From: DASWIG01 sp965371445 | Lineage (GTDB): Bacteria; Acidobacteriota; Thermoanaerobaculia; Multivoradales; J023 | Assembly: GCA_965371445.1 (NCBI GenBank) | Contig: CBDUYN010000262.1 | Coordinates: 1-10,688 of the forward strand | Length of the DNA stretch: 10,688 nt | Direction: 5' to 3' | Made by a program: the position numbers and the translations under genes | The notes under the pieces: model-generated | Seen by the model: only the letters and a program-made list of their open reading frames with translations | What the model was told of the DNA's origin: nothing | The model's database searches: none | Shown: piece by piece, positions 1 through 7,981 of the stretch | Layout: every line of letters starts with the position of its first letter | Position numbering within the stretch: the first letter of the stretch is position 1

Positions 1-328
1 CTCGCCGGCGTCGAGAAAACGCTCGTCGTTTTTACCGACGCCTCGCCGGCGTCGAGAAAACACTCGTCGTTTTTACCGACGTCTCGCCGGCGTCGAGAAA
101 ACGCTCGTCGTTTTTACCGACGCCTCGCCGGCGTCGAGAAAACACTCGTCGTTTTTACCGACGTCTCGCCGGCGTCGAGAAAACGCTCGTCGTTTTTACC
201 GACGCGTCGCCAGCGTCGAGAAAACGCTCGTCGTTTTTACCGACGTCTTGCGGCCGCCGAAAAAACGGTCGTCGCGGCGACCGACGTTTCGAGAGGGCGT
301 CCGCATCGCTCGTCGTGGCGACCGACGC
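1..328. repeat. 41-bp tandem repeat array, eight units, open at the left window edge
   Basis: Units begin at 1, 42, 83, 124, 165, 206, 247 and 288, each exactly 41 bp. Units 1-5 are nearly identical, unit 6 has three or four changes, and units 7-8 are degenerate but stay in register. Each good unit holds an imperfect palindrome: CGTCG-AG-AAAAC, a 7-base centre GCTCGTC, then GTTTT-TAC-CGACG, giving two 5-bp helices separated by a small internal loop. Units 1, 3 and 5 carry GCTC with a final C. Units 2 and 4 carry ACTC with a final T. The real period of the best part is therefore an 82-bp dimer. There are no unique spacers, so this is not a CRISPR. Because 41 is not a multiple of 3, the array is not a repeated peptide. 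Its true length is unknown because it runs off the window. Confidence 0.95.
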
Positions 329-452
329 TTCGTGTCGTCGGGGACGGACTTGCGTCCGCCGTCCCGCCGAGCCTGGCGTCCTCGGGGTCGTAGAACAGCC
401 GGCCGAGGTGCCCTGGACTGCGCGGCAGCCAGTCCTCCGGCGGAGATTCGCG
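329..452. other. Unassigned stretch between array and gene remnant
   Basis: No convincing gene is visible on either strand. The first ~40 bases could be a ninth, strongly decayed array unit. Open frames here have arginine/proline-rich composition typical of random GC-rich DNA and show no continuation of the DUF4276 protein whose reading frame stops at 453. Confidence 0.5.
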
Positions 453-602
453 TCAGTGGGGCGTCGCCGTCTGACATCGGTTCCGACGAGGCACGGCCCT
501 ACGGGTGACGTAAAGATCGATCGATTCGAGAGACGGCCGCAACACTTCGCGAACGAAGGTCTCTTCGGTCTGTCCTTCGACCAGGACGAGGATTCGCTTC
601 AA
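453..602 (-). pseudogene. N-terminal remnant of a DUF4276 (TOPRIM-like) protein
   Basis: The frame starts at a TTG at 602-600 that overlaps the TGA stop of the upstream ATPase gene (TTGA overlap), with GGGAG a few bases upstream on the minus strand. It runs for only 49 residues. The start, LKRILVLVEGQTEETFV followed by REVLRP, is typical of DUF4276 proteins; the VEGQTEE motif resembles the first acidic motif of TOPRIM folds, as in OLD-family nucleases. DUF4276 proteins are usually about 200 residues. After roughly residue 35 the sequence turns into RRAVPRRNRCQTATPH and stops, and none of the other frames to the left resembles the rest of the family. I infer a 3' truncation, not a simple frameshift. 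A real short protein is possible but unlikely. The array begins about 125 bp beyond the break. Confidence 0.75.
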
Positions 603-1696
603 GAGCCGGGTCTCCCGCCGATCACGTTTTTTTCCCACAGGTCTCCCAGAGCGTAGTCGTCGAGCCAGGACGAGATCTCGTCCTGGGAAAGATGCCGGAA
701 GACGGATTCTCCGTCGACTCGATCGACGACGACGACGTCTTCGGGGGAGAGCTGGTTGACGAGCGTCACAGACTGCGTCGAGACGATGATCTGGGTACGT
801 TCGGCGGCCGAGCGCAGGAGATCGGCGAGGACCACGACGGCATAGGGGTGAAGACCGAGCTCCGGCTCGTCGAGCAAGACCGTCGAAGGGAGCTCGGGCT
901 GAAGAAGCAGGGTCACCAGGCTGATGAAACGCAGCGTGCCGTCGGAGAGGGCGTGGGCGTCGAAGTAGGCGTCCGAGCCCTTCTCCTGCCACTCGAGCTT
1001 GATCTTGCTGGGGTTGAGGCGGTCCGGATCAAGGGTGAAATCGCCAAAGAAAGGAGCCACCGTTCGTACGACGTCTACGATGTTTCGATAGACGTCAAAG
1101 TGTCTCTCCTTGAGGAAGTACAAAAACGCTGCAAGATTGCCTGCGTCCGCTCGCAGATGGCGATTGTCGTCGAGATCACCGAGTTGTTTGACCTTGGAAG
1201 AGGAGCTGGTGTCGTGAAAATGATAAACCTGCCAGGAGGAGAAAGCTTGAAGCACGTGATCGGCAATTGTCGGTTGCTGCTCGCGCCGAGACTCTTCGTG
1301 GAGAGCCGTCTCTTGGTGGCCTCGGCCAAGAAAGTCCTTGTAAGGCGTCGAGTCATCTTCGCCCTGGAAATACACGGTCTCGTCACCGAATACCAGAGAG
1401 CCGTTGCTCGTGGGAAGCAGGGTACACCGATAGGCATTTTTGCCGAAGACGAATCCCAGGACGATCTCCTCAGTGACCTTCCTTCCGTAATAGAGCATTT
1501 GATCCGCGCCGCCGGACCGGGCCACGTAGAGCTGGAGGCTCTCGTTGACGATCTGACGGAGTAGCTCGAAAACCGTGACGAAGTTCGATTTGCCGGCACC
1601 GTTGGCCCCGATCAGGACGTTGAGCGGACCCAGCTCGATGTCCTGCTCACGGATCGACTTGAAGCCGGCGACGTGGATCTGGTCCAGGTGGGACAT
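599..1696 (-). CDS. RecF/OLD-like AAA family ATPase (AAA_15/AAA_21 type)
   Basis: A 365-residue ABC/SMC-like ATPase, cytoplasmic, probably the motor or sensor of a two-gene module with the DUF4276 remnant that follows. Visible motifs are Walker A GANGAGKS (residues 30-37) just after the characteristic VAGFKSI start, signature LSDGT (250-254), Walker B VLLDEPE (274-280) with LGLHP, and a switch STQS (306-309) where many relatives have histidine; glutamine is usual in this branch as far as I recall. Full length for the family, with no break. The ATG at 1696 is preferred; a GTG two codons upstream (1702) is the alternative. Neither has a strong ribosome-binding site, and a TGCTAGAGT extended -10 ends 7 bases before the ATG, so the message may be leaderless. 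Such ATPase plus TOPRIM-like pairs (OLD, PARIS and related) are often defence systems; that role here is inference. Confidence 0.9.
   Translation of the reverse strand: MSHLDQIHVAGFKSIREQDIELGPLNVLIGANGAGKSNFVTVFELLRQIVNESLQLYVARSGGADQMLYYGRKVTEEIVLGFVFGKNAYRCTLLPTSNGSLVFGDETVYFQGEDDSTPYKDFLGRGHQETALHEESRREQQPTIADHVLQAFSSWQVYHFHDTSSSSKVKQLGDLDDNRHLRADAGNLAAFLYFLKERHFDVYRNIVDVVRTVAPFFGDFTLDPDRLNPSKIKLEWQEKGSDAYFDAHALSDGTLRFISLVTLLLQPELPSTVLLDEPELGLHPYAVVVLADLLRSAAERTQIIVSTQSVTLVNQLSPEDVVVVDRVDGESVFRHLSQDEISSWLDDYALGDLWEKNVIGGRPGS
626..632 (-). promoter_or_regulatory. A_AAA_AAC heptamer, possible -1 slippage site
   Basis: On the minus strand the ATPase gene reads GAA AAA AAC nine codons before its stop, so A_AAA_AAC lies exactly in the X_XXY_YYZ phase. 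It is part of a run of seven A. A -1 shift here opens the DUF4276 frame, with no stop between the heptamer and VEGQTEE, and would give a fused ATPase-DUF4276 chain. Only a 4-bp downstream stem (CGGG-AGA-CCCG) is visible as a stimulator, so the call is tentative. Transcriptional slippage on A7 would have the same result. Confidence 0.3.
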
Positions 1697-1703
1697 GGCC
1701 ACT

Positions 1704-1712
1704 ACTCTAGCA
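1704..1712 (-). promoter_or_regulatory. Extended -10 promoter element for the AAA ATPase gene
   Basis: Minus strand TG-C-TAGAGT fits the TGnTAnnnT extended -10 pattern. A weak -35 (CTGCCG, 3 of 6) lies 17 bp upstream. Transcription would begin at about 1695-1698, on or next to the ATG. Confidence 0.35.
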
Positions 1713-1759
1713 CGACACGGAGCGTCCGGCAGGTTCTCCGGACGATAGGCTCACGCCGA

Positions 1760-2425
1760 TCAGCTCAGGCTGCGAAGGCCGAAGGCCTGCGGCTCGAAAC
1801 CGTCGGGCGGTGCGATCTCGAAGACGTCGTCCTTGATCGTCGCCAGGTAGAGGCCCTCCTTGGCGGCCCGGTCCCGCAGGTCTTGCGGAACGTCGAGGGC
1901 GGCCAGGATGCCGAAGAGTTTCTTGCCGCGGTGCTCGGGAAGGAAGCGCGGCAGCTTACGCAGGTGCGCGAGGAGCTGGTCAAAAGCGTCCGAACGCAGC
2001 TGTGTTTTGATCTCGACGACATAGACTTCGGGGATCTCGTCTCGGGCATGGCCAATCATGTCGAGCTGGATCTCTTCGCCATGGTCGCGGATGCGCTGCG
2101 GATCCTGGATAACCGTCATGCCGAACTGCTCGCGCAGGGCGCGCTCCAGAGAGGGACGGAAAAGCGCCTCGGTGTAGTCGCCCTGCTTGTTGCCGAGGTG
2201 TCCGAGATCGCGGTGGATGCTCTCGAAGAGGCGGTCGCTGTCCCGGCGTGAGGCAAGCACCTCCTGCCAGATCCGCTCCGACTCCTCGCTGTGCTGCTTC
2301 GACTCTTCGCGAAGGGCCCGCATTTCCTCGCGGAACTCCTGCCAGACACGCTCCGAGTCCTCGTGCATGACGCGGATCGCTCGGCTGTTCTCAGCCACCA
2401 GGGCCTTGAGCTCTTCGTCGGTCAT
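1760..2425 (-). CDS. DUF3782-like protein: coiled coil plus PD-(D/E)XK nuclease-type domain
   Basis: A 221-residue protein. Residues 1-75 are charged and helical with heptad character and a 25-residue internal repeat (SERVWQE at 24-30, SERIWQE at 49-55). Residues 76-221 look like the PD-(D/E)XK fold seen in DUF3782-type proteins: a GDYTEALFRPSLERAL helix (Glu86), then D122 in QLDMIG, then E138-x-K140 in VYVVEIKTQ, then a helical tail with AAKEGLYLATI. The three acidic/lysine positions are the expected catalytic set, so nuclease activity is plausible but unproven. The start at 2425 is chosen because GGAG lies 6 bases upstream; an in-frame GTG-type extension to 2464 has no such site. It sits between chaN (58-bp gap) and the ATPase (63-bp gap) on the same strand. 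The biological role is unknown; a link to the ATPase module is only positional. Confidence 0.85.
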   Translation of the reverse strand: MTDEELKALVAENSRAIRVMHEDSERVWQEFREEMRALREESKQHSEESERIWQEVLASRRDSDRLFESIHRDLGHLGNKQGDYTEALFRPSLERALREQFGMTVIQDPQRIRDHGEEIQLDMIGHARDEIPEVYVVEIKTQLRSDAFDQLLAHLRKLPRFLPEHRGKKLFGILAALDVPQDLRDRAAKEGLYLATIKDDVFEIAPPDGFEPQAFGLRSLS

Positions 2426-2442
2426 CGTCGTCTCCAAGGCCC

Positions 2443-2451
2443 AGGATAGCA
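2443..2451 (-). promoter_or_regulatory. Extended -10 element for the DUF3782-like gene
   Basis: Minus strand TG-C-TATCCT matches TGnTAnnnT, 17 bases before the ATG at 2425. The start of transcription would fall just upstream of the GGAG at 2432-2435. No good -35 is seen. Confidence 0.35.
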
Positions 2452-2483
2452 CACACGCAGTCATCCTCGGCCGGACGGCTGCC

Positions 2484-3764
2484 CTACTCGTCGTCGTCCT
2501 CCTCGTCCTCCTCGTCCTCGTCTTCGTCCGGACGCTGGCGGCGGAAGTGGAAGCTCAAGTCGACGTCCTCCTCCCCCCGGCGGACGACAAAGCGCACCGG
2601 ATCGCCCCAGCGCTTGCCGGCCATGAGCCGCCCGATCACTCCCTTGCCGACGACCTCGACGCCGTCCATCGTCAAGATGACGTCGCCGACCTCGAAGCCG
2701 CCGGCTTCAGCCGGCGAGCTCTCGGCGACGTAGATGACCTCGCGCCGTCCGTCGTCGGTCGCGCCGGAGGCGCGCTCGCCGTCCACCGCGCGGGTCGAGG
2801 TGCCGAGGACGGGGTAGAGCGAGTCGATCGGCGACGGCACGCCCCAGATGAAGTCGGCGTAGGACGCCCGGACCGTCTCGATGGGCTCGTTGTCGTCGTC
2901 CGTGATCGGCACCGGGATCACCGACGCCATCTCCCCGTCGAACCACTGCGCCGCCTGGCGCTCGATGCCGAGGCCGTAGGCCACGTGACCCGAGCCGATC
3001 AGGACGACCATGATCGCTTGCGGATCGTCGCTCGCCTTCAAGGCCTTGACGGAGTTCCAGCCCATGGTGGCGTCCCAGGTGGCCTGGGCGCGGACCATGC
3101 CGTCCCAGGCTTCCTCGCTCATCTCGGAGTGGAGCGGGTCGTCCTCGTCGAAGAAGGAGCGGAAGAGCTGGCGGTGCTCCTCGCTCGTCGTGTCGATCTC
3201 GGTCGGGATGTGGGCCGCCTCTTCCTCGGTCAGGTCCTGAAAACCCTTCTTGCGCACCGCCGTGACCACGTCGCGGGGCGCGTTGACGGCGTACATGGGG
3301 ACGCCGGCGCCGCGGGCGAAGAGGAAGATGTCGCGGTAGTAGAGCCAGTTGTGGGTCCAGGACTCGTACCACTTCGAGAAGTGGAGGAACCCCTCCTCGG
3401 TGTAGCGTCCGGCGACCCATTCGTCGAGGTACTCCTGGTGGGTGTAGGGGTACATCTCGAGGCCGATCACGACGTGGCGTCCGGCGCGGTGGAGCTCTTC
3501 GAGCACCCGCAGCTGGGCCTCGTGGAACTCGACCGAGGTGTGGCTCTCGCCGAAGAAGACGAGTTGGACGCCGTCGAGCCGCGCCGCGAGCTCGCTCGCC
3601 GTCAGGAGCTCGCCGGTGCGGGTGTCGGTGACGGCGTCGAGCGTCACCGGGATTTCGCGGTCCTTGCGGTCGCCGTCGCCGATTTCGAGGTGCATGGGCT
3701 TCTGCGTCGCCTGGAGGGCGACGGTGCCGAGGAGAAAGAGGGCAAGGAAGACGGCCTTCTTCAT
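2484..3764 (-). CDS. Secreted ChaN-like (haem-binding-type) protein with C-terminal PDZ domain
   Basis: A 426-residue protein. Residues 1-19 form a signal peptide (MKKAVFLALFLLG..., cleavage after ALQA) with no lipobox cysteine, so it is probably periplasmic and not a lipoprotein. Residues ~50-320 match the ChaN/Cofac_haem_bdg_2 family (PF04187): GESH at 72-75, GLEMY at 101-105, GSGH at 257-260. ChaN relatives bind haem and are linked to iron uptake; that role is inferred. Residues ~340-408 form a PDZ domain (SSPAEAGGFEVGDVI, then LTMDGVEV). The last 14 residues (413-426) are all Asp/Glu. ChaN proteins are usually under 300 residues, so the PDZ and tail account for the extra length. The start at 3764 is chosen because the signal peptide begins there and GAGAGGA lies upstream. 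It is the first gene of the minus-strand run and diverges from the gene at 3986. Confidence 0.9.
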   Translation of the reverse strand: MKKAVFLALFLLGTVALQATQKPMHLEIGDGDRKDREIPVTLDAVTDTRTGELLTASELAARLDGVQLVFFGESHTSVEFHEAQLRVLEELHRAGRHVVIGLEMYPYTHQEYLDEWVAGRYTEEGFLHFSKWYESWTHNWLYYRDIFLFARGAGVPMYAVNAPRDVVTAVRKKGFQDLTEEEAAHIPTEIDTTSEEHRQLFRSFFDEDDPLHSEMSEEAWDGMVRAQATWDATMGWNSVKALKASDDPQAIMVVLIGSGHVAYGLGIERQAAQWFDGEMASVIPVPITDDDNEPIETVRASYADFIWGVPSPIDSLYPVLGTSTRAVDGERASGATDDGRREVIYVAESSPAEAGGFEVGDVILTMDGVEVVGKGVIGRLMAGKRWGDPVRFVVRRGEEDVDLSFHFRRQRPDEDEDEEDEEDDDE

Positions 3765-3877
3765 GACGGAGGGTCCTCTCGTGTTGGGTCGTGAGTGCGG
3801 TGGGGCGAAGCGGCGGCGGGATGTAGGGACGGGAGGTGAGACCGCTTCGCGGCGTGGTCTCCAGACATGATAGCTCA

Positions 3878-3895
3878 ATCCTCCGCCTGGAGGAT
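3878..3895. other. Perfect 7-bp stem-loop in the divergent intergenic region
   Basis: ATCCTCC and GGAGGAT flank a GCCT loop. It lies between the starts of chaN (3764) and the secreted protein gene (3986). There is no T-tract, so it is not a terminator. It could be an operator or a structured leader of the chaN message, whose putative -10 TATCAT (3872-3867, minus) is next to it. Confidence 0.45.
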
Positions 3896-3932
3896 CCAGG
3901 CGCTTGTCGCGCTCCCCTAGCCGGGCCTGGGA

Positions 3933-3941
3933 TGGTAGCCT
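3933..3941 (+). promoter_or_regulatory. Extended -10 element for the secreted-protein operon
   Basis: TG-G-TAGCCT fits TGnTAnnnT, 44 bases before the ATG at 3986. No -35 sits at proper spacing; the nearest TTG-like hexamer, TTGTCG at 3904, is too far. Confidence 0.35.
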
Positions 3942-3985
3942 TCTTCCCGGACCGACGACCCCAGCTTTCATAGGAGACGACACTC

Positions 3986-4678
3986 ATGAGCAAATTCACT
4001 CGATGCTTGCTCTTTCTGCTGGCCGCGATCCTCGCGGCACCGGCCTTCGCCACCGAAGCAGACCTCACCGGCAACTGGCTCCTGGAGATGGACGGCAGGT
4101 CCCCGAGCGGCGAGAAGACCGCCACCGTGACCTTCGAGACGGACGGCGACGGCATCGTCGTCCGCATGACGGGGAAGAAGGGCACCGTGGAGTGCCCGGG
4201 GACGCTCGCGGGCGACGAGCTCACCTTCGAGTACACCTCGCCGAAGAAAAAGGTCACCGCCACCTACCGCGGCAAGGTCCGCGGCGAGCTGATGGGCGGC
4301 GAGGTCGACGTGGGCTCGCGGCAGATCAAGTGGCACGCCCGCCGCACGAAAGACGACAGCGGCTTCAAGTTCGACGGCACCTGGACTTTTTTCATCGAAG
4401 GCGAGCCCCGCGACTACGCGAACCTCACCAAGATGACCTTCAGCCAGGACGGCCCCGAGCTGATCGTCACGCTGACCTCGAACGACATGGCCGTGGAATG
4501 CCGCGGCTACCTCGAGGGTGAGGAGATCGGCTTCGAGTACGCGCGCGAGAAGCGCGACGGTAGCGGCACCTACACCGCGCAGATGACCGGCTCGATCGCC
4601 GGCGCTCTGATGAGCGGCGAGGCCGATCTCCACGAGCACGGCAAGACCACCTGGCGGGCGACGCTCGACGTCGATTGA
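3986..4678 (+). CDS. Secreted protein of two tandem beta-rich domains, function unknown
   Basis: A 230-residue protein with a signal peptide (residues 1-22, cleavage after AFA). The mature part is two copies of one ~95-residue domain, at 27-119 and 129-227. Each starts with (T/D)G-x-W (LTGNW, FDGTW), has a central VEC-x-G-x-L-x-G-(D/E)-E segment (around Cys70 and Cys172) followed by FEY, and ends in a G-x-(L)MSGE or GELMGGE strand and a closing W. The regular alternation of polar and hydrophobic residues suggests a small beta-barrel or sandwich per copy. I do not recognise a named family. With one cysteine per domain, an inter-domain disulphide is possible. AGGAG at 3972-3976 sets the start. 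The next gene begins 17 bp after the stop, so the two are probably co-transcribed. Confidence 0.88.
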   Translation: MSKFTRCLLFLLAAILAAPAFATEADLTGNWLLEMDGRSPSGEKTATVTFETDGDGIVVRMTGKKGTVECPGTLAGDELTFEYTSPKKKVTATYRGKVRGELMGGEVDVGSRQIKWHARRTKDDSGFKFDGTWTFFIEGEPRDYANLTKMTFSQDGPELIVTLTSNDMAVECRGYLEGEEIGFEYAREKRDGSGTYTAQMTGSIAGALMSGEADLHEHGKTTWRATLDVD

Positions 4679-4695
4679 CCGAAGGAGAAATCCCC

Positions 4696-5691
4696 ATGAC
4701 GACAAGACGGAGCGCAGGACTGCTCGCCGCCGCCCTTCTCCTCGCCGGCTCGGGCTTCGCCCAGGTCGACGCCACGAAGGAGCTCCCCGTCGAGCGCATC
4801 CCACACCCCGGCGAGGCCGCCGAGGCCTACTTCTCGCCCGACGGCAAGTCCCTGATCGGCAACGCCAAGCTCGCAGGCGACCAACACCACATGGTCTATC
4901 TGATGAGCCTCGACGGCCAGGAGATGCGGCGTATCAACGACAAGGGCCAGGACGCCTGCTCCTACTTCTTCCCCGACGGCAAGCGCCTGGTCTGGACCTC
5001 GACCCGCGACCGCACGGACCTCGACCCCGACACCTCCTACTCCGAGCCGCTGCGCTACCCGCAGGGCGCCGAGCTCTACACCTCGGACCTCAAAGGCGGC
5101 AACCTCGTGCGCTTGACCGACAACGAGCTCTACGAGGCCGAGGTCTCGCTCTCTCCCGACGGCAAGTGGGTGCTTTTCACCCGCCAGATCGACGGCAAGC
5201 TCGACCTCTGGCGGATGCGTCCCGACGGCACGGAGGAATTCCAGATCACCCACACCCCGGAGTGGCAGGAGGGAGGCTCGTTCTACCTCCCCGACAGCGA
5301 GACGATCCTCTACCGGGCCTGGAAGCGCGAGCACGACGCGGTGCGCGGCAAACCGATGACGATCTACACGATCCGGCACGACGGCACGGGCCAGAAGCAG
5401 ATCACCCACGACGCGGGCACCAACTGGGCTCCCCACCCGGCCCCCGACGGCAAGCACTTCGCCTTCGTCAAGATGTTGCCGCCGCACAACTTTGAAATCT
5501 TCCTGATGAACAGGGAAACCGGCGAGCAGCGGCAGTTGACCCAGAACCCGGCCTTCGACGGGTTCCCGGCCTTCTCCCCCGACGGCAAGACCCTGGCCTT
5601 CGCCTCGAGCCGCGGCGGCGTGCCGGGAGAGCGAAAGCTCTTTCTCTTTACGATGGACGTTTCGTCGTTGGGCTTGGGAGGGAAGCCCTAG
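4696..5691 (+). CDS. Secreted PD40/TolB-like beta-propeller protein
   Basis: A 331-residue protein with a signal peptide (residues 1-23, AGSGFAQ). The rest is a six-bladed propeller: PD40 (PF07676) motifs are seen at FSPDG (46-50), FFPDG (91-95), LSPDG (152-156), YLPDS (197-201), APDGK (249-253) and FSPDG (293-297). It lacks the N-terminal domain of true TolB (~430 residues), so it is a TolB-like sensor or binding protein, not part of a Tol-Pal complex; no tol or pal genes are nearby. Its partner is unknown. The start at ATG 4696 follows GAAGGAG (4681-4687). A TTG at 4675 in frame would overlap the previous stop and has no better site. It is probably in an operon with the two-domain secreted protein upstream. 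Confidence 0.92.
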   Translation: MTTRRSAGLLAAALLLAGSGFAQVDATKELPVERIPHPGEAAEAYFSPDGKSLIGNAKLAGDQHHMVYLMSLDGQEMRRINDKGQDACSYFFPDGKRLVWTSTRDRTDLDPDTSYSEPLRYPQGAELYTSDLKGGNLVRLTDNELYEAEVSLSPDGKWVLFTRQIDGKLDLWRMRPDGTEEFQITHTPEWQEGGSFYLPDSETILYRAWKREHDAVRGKPMTIYTIRHDGTGQKQITHDAGTNWAPHPAPDGKHFAFVKMLPPHNFEIFLMNRETGEQRQLTQNPAFDGFPAFSPDGKTLAFASSRGGVPGERKLFLFTMDVSSLGLGGKP

Positions 5692-5696
5692 CTAGC

Positions 5697-5859
5697 GAGG
5701 CTCGCGCCTCAGACCGACGAGCATGTTCTTCTGAGCCGGCTTCAGCCGGCTTCCTGGTCCATAGCACGGGCCTTGAGGCCCGGCGCGGGGGCGGCGCGAG
5801 GCACGACGGTTCGAGGCGCTCGGCGACCTCCGCTACGGGCCTCAAGGCCCATGCTATGG
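5697..5859. repeat. Nested inverted-repeat element, REP/BIME-like
   Basis: Two 24-bp arms, 5759-5782 and 5836-5859, are inverted copies with one mismatch (CCATAGCAC... against ...ATGCTATGG). Each arm is itself a hairpin: CGGGCC-TTGA-GGCCCG in the left and GGGCC-TCAA-GGCCC in the right. The 53 bp between them are GC-rich. Two more hairpins lie just upstream: GAGGC-TCGC-GCCTC (5697-5710) and GCCGGC-TTCA-GCCGGC (5735-5750). It lies between the convergent ends of the PD40 gene and truA, the usual place for REP/BIME elements, and may also serve as a two-way terminator. There is no T-run. Confidence 0.75.
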
Positions 5860-5895
5860 GCTGGAAAGGCGGCTGCGCGATTCTAACCGGCTCCG

Positions 5896-6663
5896 CTACG
5901 CTGTATACCCCACCAGCGGCTGCCACCGAGGCGGATAGAAGACTTTCTCCAACACCAACCCCTGCGCCTGAGCGGTAGGCCCGGCCTCGCTACGCGGACG
6001 CCCCGCGAGAAGCGTCCCGATCGACGCCGTCGAACGCCGCCCTTGCCCCACCTCGACGAGCGTCCCGACGATCGAACGTACCATGCCGCGCAGGAAGCCC
6101 TCGCCCCAGAAGCGCAGGTGAAGCTCCCGTCCGGCCTCGTCGAGGGTGGCCGCGAAGAGGTGCCGGACCGGGCTCTTGTGGCTCCCGCCCGCGATGGCAA
6201 ACGCGGTGAAGTCGTGACGCCCCACGAGGGTAGAGAGGGCGAGGCGCATGGCGTCAACGTCCAGAGGACGCCCCACCCGGGCCACGTAGGGCTCCTCCAG
6301 CGGCGACACGACCCGCCCGCGGTAGATCCGGTAAAGGTACTCCTTGCCAAGGGCCGACTTGCGGGCATGGAACCCGGAAGGCATCCGATGGGCCGCCGTC
6401 ACCCGTATGTCTGAAGGTAGAAGGTGTGAGGTGCCGTGTACCAGCCCGCGAGCCGGAAACGGACGGGGGAGCTCCAAGTGAGCCACCTGGCCGCGGGCGT
6501 GGACCCCGGCGTCGGTCCGGCTGGCGCCGAACACCCGGACGTCCTGGCGGAGCAGCTCACCCAGGGAGCTTTCCACGACTTGCTGCACCGCCAGGGCGTT
6601 TGTTTGCCGCTGCCAGCCGGCGTAGGCCGTGCCGCGGTAGGAGAGGATCAGCCGGTGGACCAT
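5896..6663 (-). CDS. truA: tRNA pseudouridine(38-40) synthase TruA
   Basis: A 255-residue cytoplasmic enzyme that converts uridines 38-40 in the tRNA anticodon arm to pseudouridine. Length is normal for the family (~245-270). Motifs are the N-terminal LILSYRGTAYAGWQRQ (5-20), the catalytic RTDAGVHA with Asp51 (49-56), SALGKEYLYRI in the centre, HDFTAFA (the family's H-DF-F box) and a late RFWGEGFLRGMVRSIVG stretch. The start at ATG 6663 gives the standard N-terminus; GGGGA lies 8 bases upstream. The start lies inside the last codons of the GT-C gene (16-bp overlap), so the two are probably translated from one message and coupled. It faces the BIME-like element at its 3' end. Confidence 0.97.
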   Translation of the reverse strand: MVHRLILSYRGTAYAGWQRQTNALAVQQVVESSLGELLRQDVRVFGASRTDAGVHARGQVAHLELPRPFPARGLVHGTSHLLPSDIRVTAAHRMPSGFHARKSALGKEYLYRIYRGRVVSPLEEPYVARVGRPLDVDAMRLALSTLVGRHDFTAFAIAGGSHKSPVRHLFAATLDEAGRELHLRFWGEGFLRGMVRSIVGTLVEVGQGRRSTASIGTLLAGRPRSEAGPTAQAQGLVLEKVFYPPRWQPLVGYTA

Positions 6664-7940
6664 CGCGTCGTCCCCAGGAGGAAGAAAAACGGCACCCAGA
6701 TCGCGAGATAGACCCAGGGGAAGTACTCCCAGCCCAGGAGACCCGGTAGGTATGCCATCTCGATCAAGGCCGCGAGGGCGAGCCAGGCCCGGTGGCGGGC
6801 GAGCGCCGCCCAGGGCAGGACCCAGAGGAGGTACCAGGGATAGAAGGTGGCCACACAGAGGAGCACAGCTCCCATGAGCCGTCCGCTGCCGGTCACCGGA
6901 TCCTCGGAGCGCCAGGTCAGGAGGAAGAGGACGGCGAAGAACGCGAGCAGCGCGAGCTTCGCCAGGAATTGCGGATAGACGAAGGGGTAGAAACGGTTCC
7001 AGAGCTCGTGGCGGCCGGTCGCCTCCTTCAACCGGTCGAGGCCGCCCTTGACCGCCGCGACGGCGCCGGCGTCGTCGATCAGGCGATACAGCGGCTCGTA
7101 GACCGGACCGTTGAACTCCCAGGAGACGGCGTACTTGACAAGGCCCGGAGGCACCCCACCGAGCGACACCGCGACCAGCGCGGCGGCGATCGCGACGAGC
7201 ACCGCGGCGGCGGCGAGGAAGCGCACCGGGCGTCCGCTCTGGCGGGCCCACATGGGAAGCGCCACGAGCGGCACGAGCTTCGCCAGCACGCCGGCGGCGG
7301 CGGCCAGCCCCGCGGCCGCCGAACGCTTCCGGACGAGAAGCCACACCGCCGCCACCTGGGCCGTCACCAGGAGGCCGTCGACGTGGCCCATGCCCGCGAC
7401 CTCGAGGCTCGCCAGCGGACACCAGCAGTACCAGATGGCGCGGCCGGGCGGAAGGCCCCGGGCCGCGGCAAGGCGAAGGAGCAAAACACCGCCGCAAAGC
7501 TCCAGGAGTGTGATTAGAATCTTCACTCCTACGAGAGGTACCGGCAAGGCACTCGCGGCCGTGAAGACGGCAAGGGCCAGAGGCGGATACACCGTAGGGA
7601 GCTCCTTGTGCGGCATGCGCTCCCAGAGGGGGTCGCGCAGCGCCGCCAGCTGCTCGGCTTCCGGCGCGTAGCGATACGGATTGAAGCCGGCGGCGGCCAG
7701 TCGGCCGTCCCATACGTATCGCAGGGTGTCGTCGGAGAGAGTCGGTGGCAGAGGAAGCAGCAGGATCCGTAGTAGGGTGGCAACGAGTAGAATGACCGGC
7801 GGCCGAGCGACGGCTTCCCAGGATCTCGCGGCCACGAGCCAGGCCGCGAAGGCGAGGGCGAGCAGAGCGTAGGTCAGAAGCGGCCGGCGGCCGAGGTCGA
7901 AGACGACCAGCAGCCCCACGTGGGCCGCGACGAGGAGCAC
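6648..7940 (-). CDS. GT-C membrane glycosyltransferase (GT87/DUF2029-like)
   Basis: A 430-residue polytopic membrane protein, about ten or more hydrophobic segments. Family hallmarks are SDD (69-71) in the first outer loop, as in GT-C enzymes that use polyprenyl-phosphate sugars, then RYVWDGR (74-80), GFNPYRYAPE (85-94) and VYPP (117-120). This combination is typical of GT87/DUF2029 mannosyltransferase-like proteins. The sugar and acceptor cannot be read from sequence. The start is taken at GTG 7940, since GGAG (plus-strand CTCC at 7949-7952) lies 8 bases upstream. A longer frame reaches 8069, but that would overlap the divergent GT2 gene. The stop overlaps truA by 16 bp. The divergent GT2 neighbour suggests a shared glycan pathway. 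Confidence 0.88.
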   Translation of the reverse strand: MLLVAAHVGLLVVFDLGRRPLLTYALLALAFAAWLVAARSWEAVARPPVILLVATLLRILLLPLPPTLSDDTLRYVWDGRLAAAGFNPYRYAPEAEQLAALRDPLWERMPHKELPTVYPPLALAVFTAASALPVPLVGVKILITLLELCGGVLLLRLAAARGLPPGRAIWYCWCPLASLEVAGMGHVDGLLVTAQVAAVWLLVRKRSAAAGLAAAAGVLAKLVPLVALPMWARQSGRPVRFLAAAAVLVAIAAALVAVSLGGVPPGLVKYAVSWEFNGPVYEPLYRLIDDAGAVAAVKGGLDRLKEATGRHELWNRFYPFVYPQFLAKLALLAFFAVLFLLTWRSEDPVTGSGRLMGAVLLCVATFYPWYLLWVLPWAALARHRAWLALAALIEMAYLPGLLGWEYFPWVYLAIWVPFFFLLGTTRWSTG

Positions 7941-7948
7941 AAGCGACG

Positions 7949-7952
7949 CTCC
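7949..7952 (-). promoter_or_regulatory. Ribosome-binding site that fixes the GTG start of the GT-C gene
   Basis: GGAG on the minus strand, 8 bases before GTG 7940. No ATG exists in frame between here and the overlap with the GT2 gene. Confidence 0.55.
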
Positions 7953-7981
7953 GCGAGCTTCGAGAAGGAGACCGACGAGCG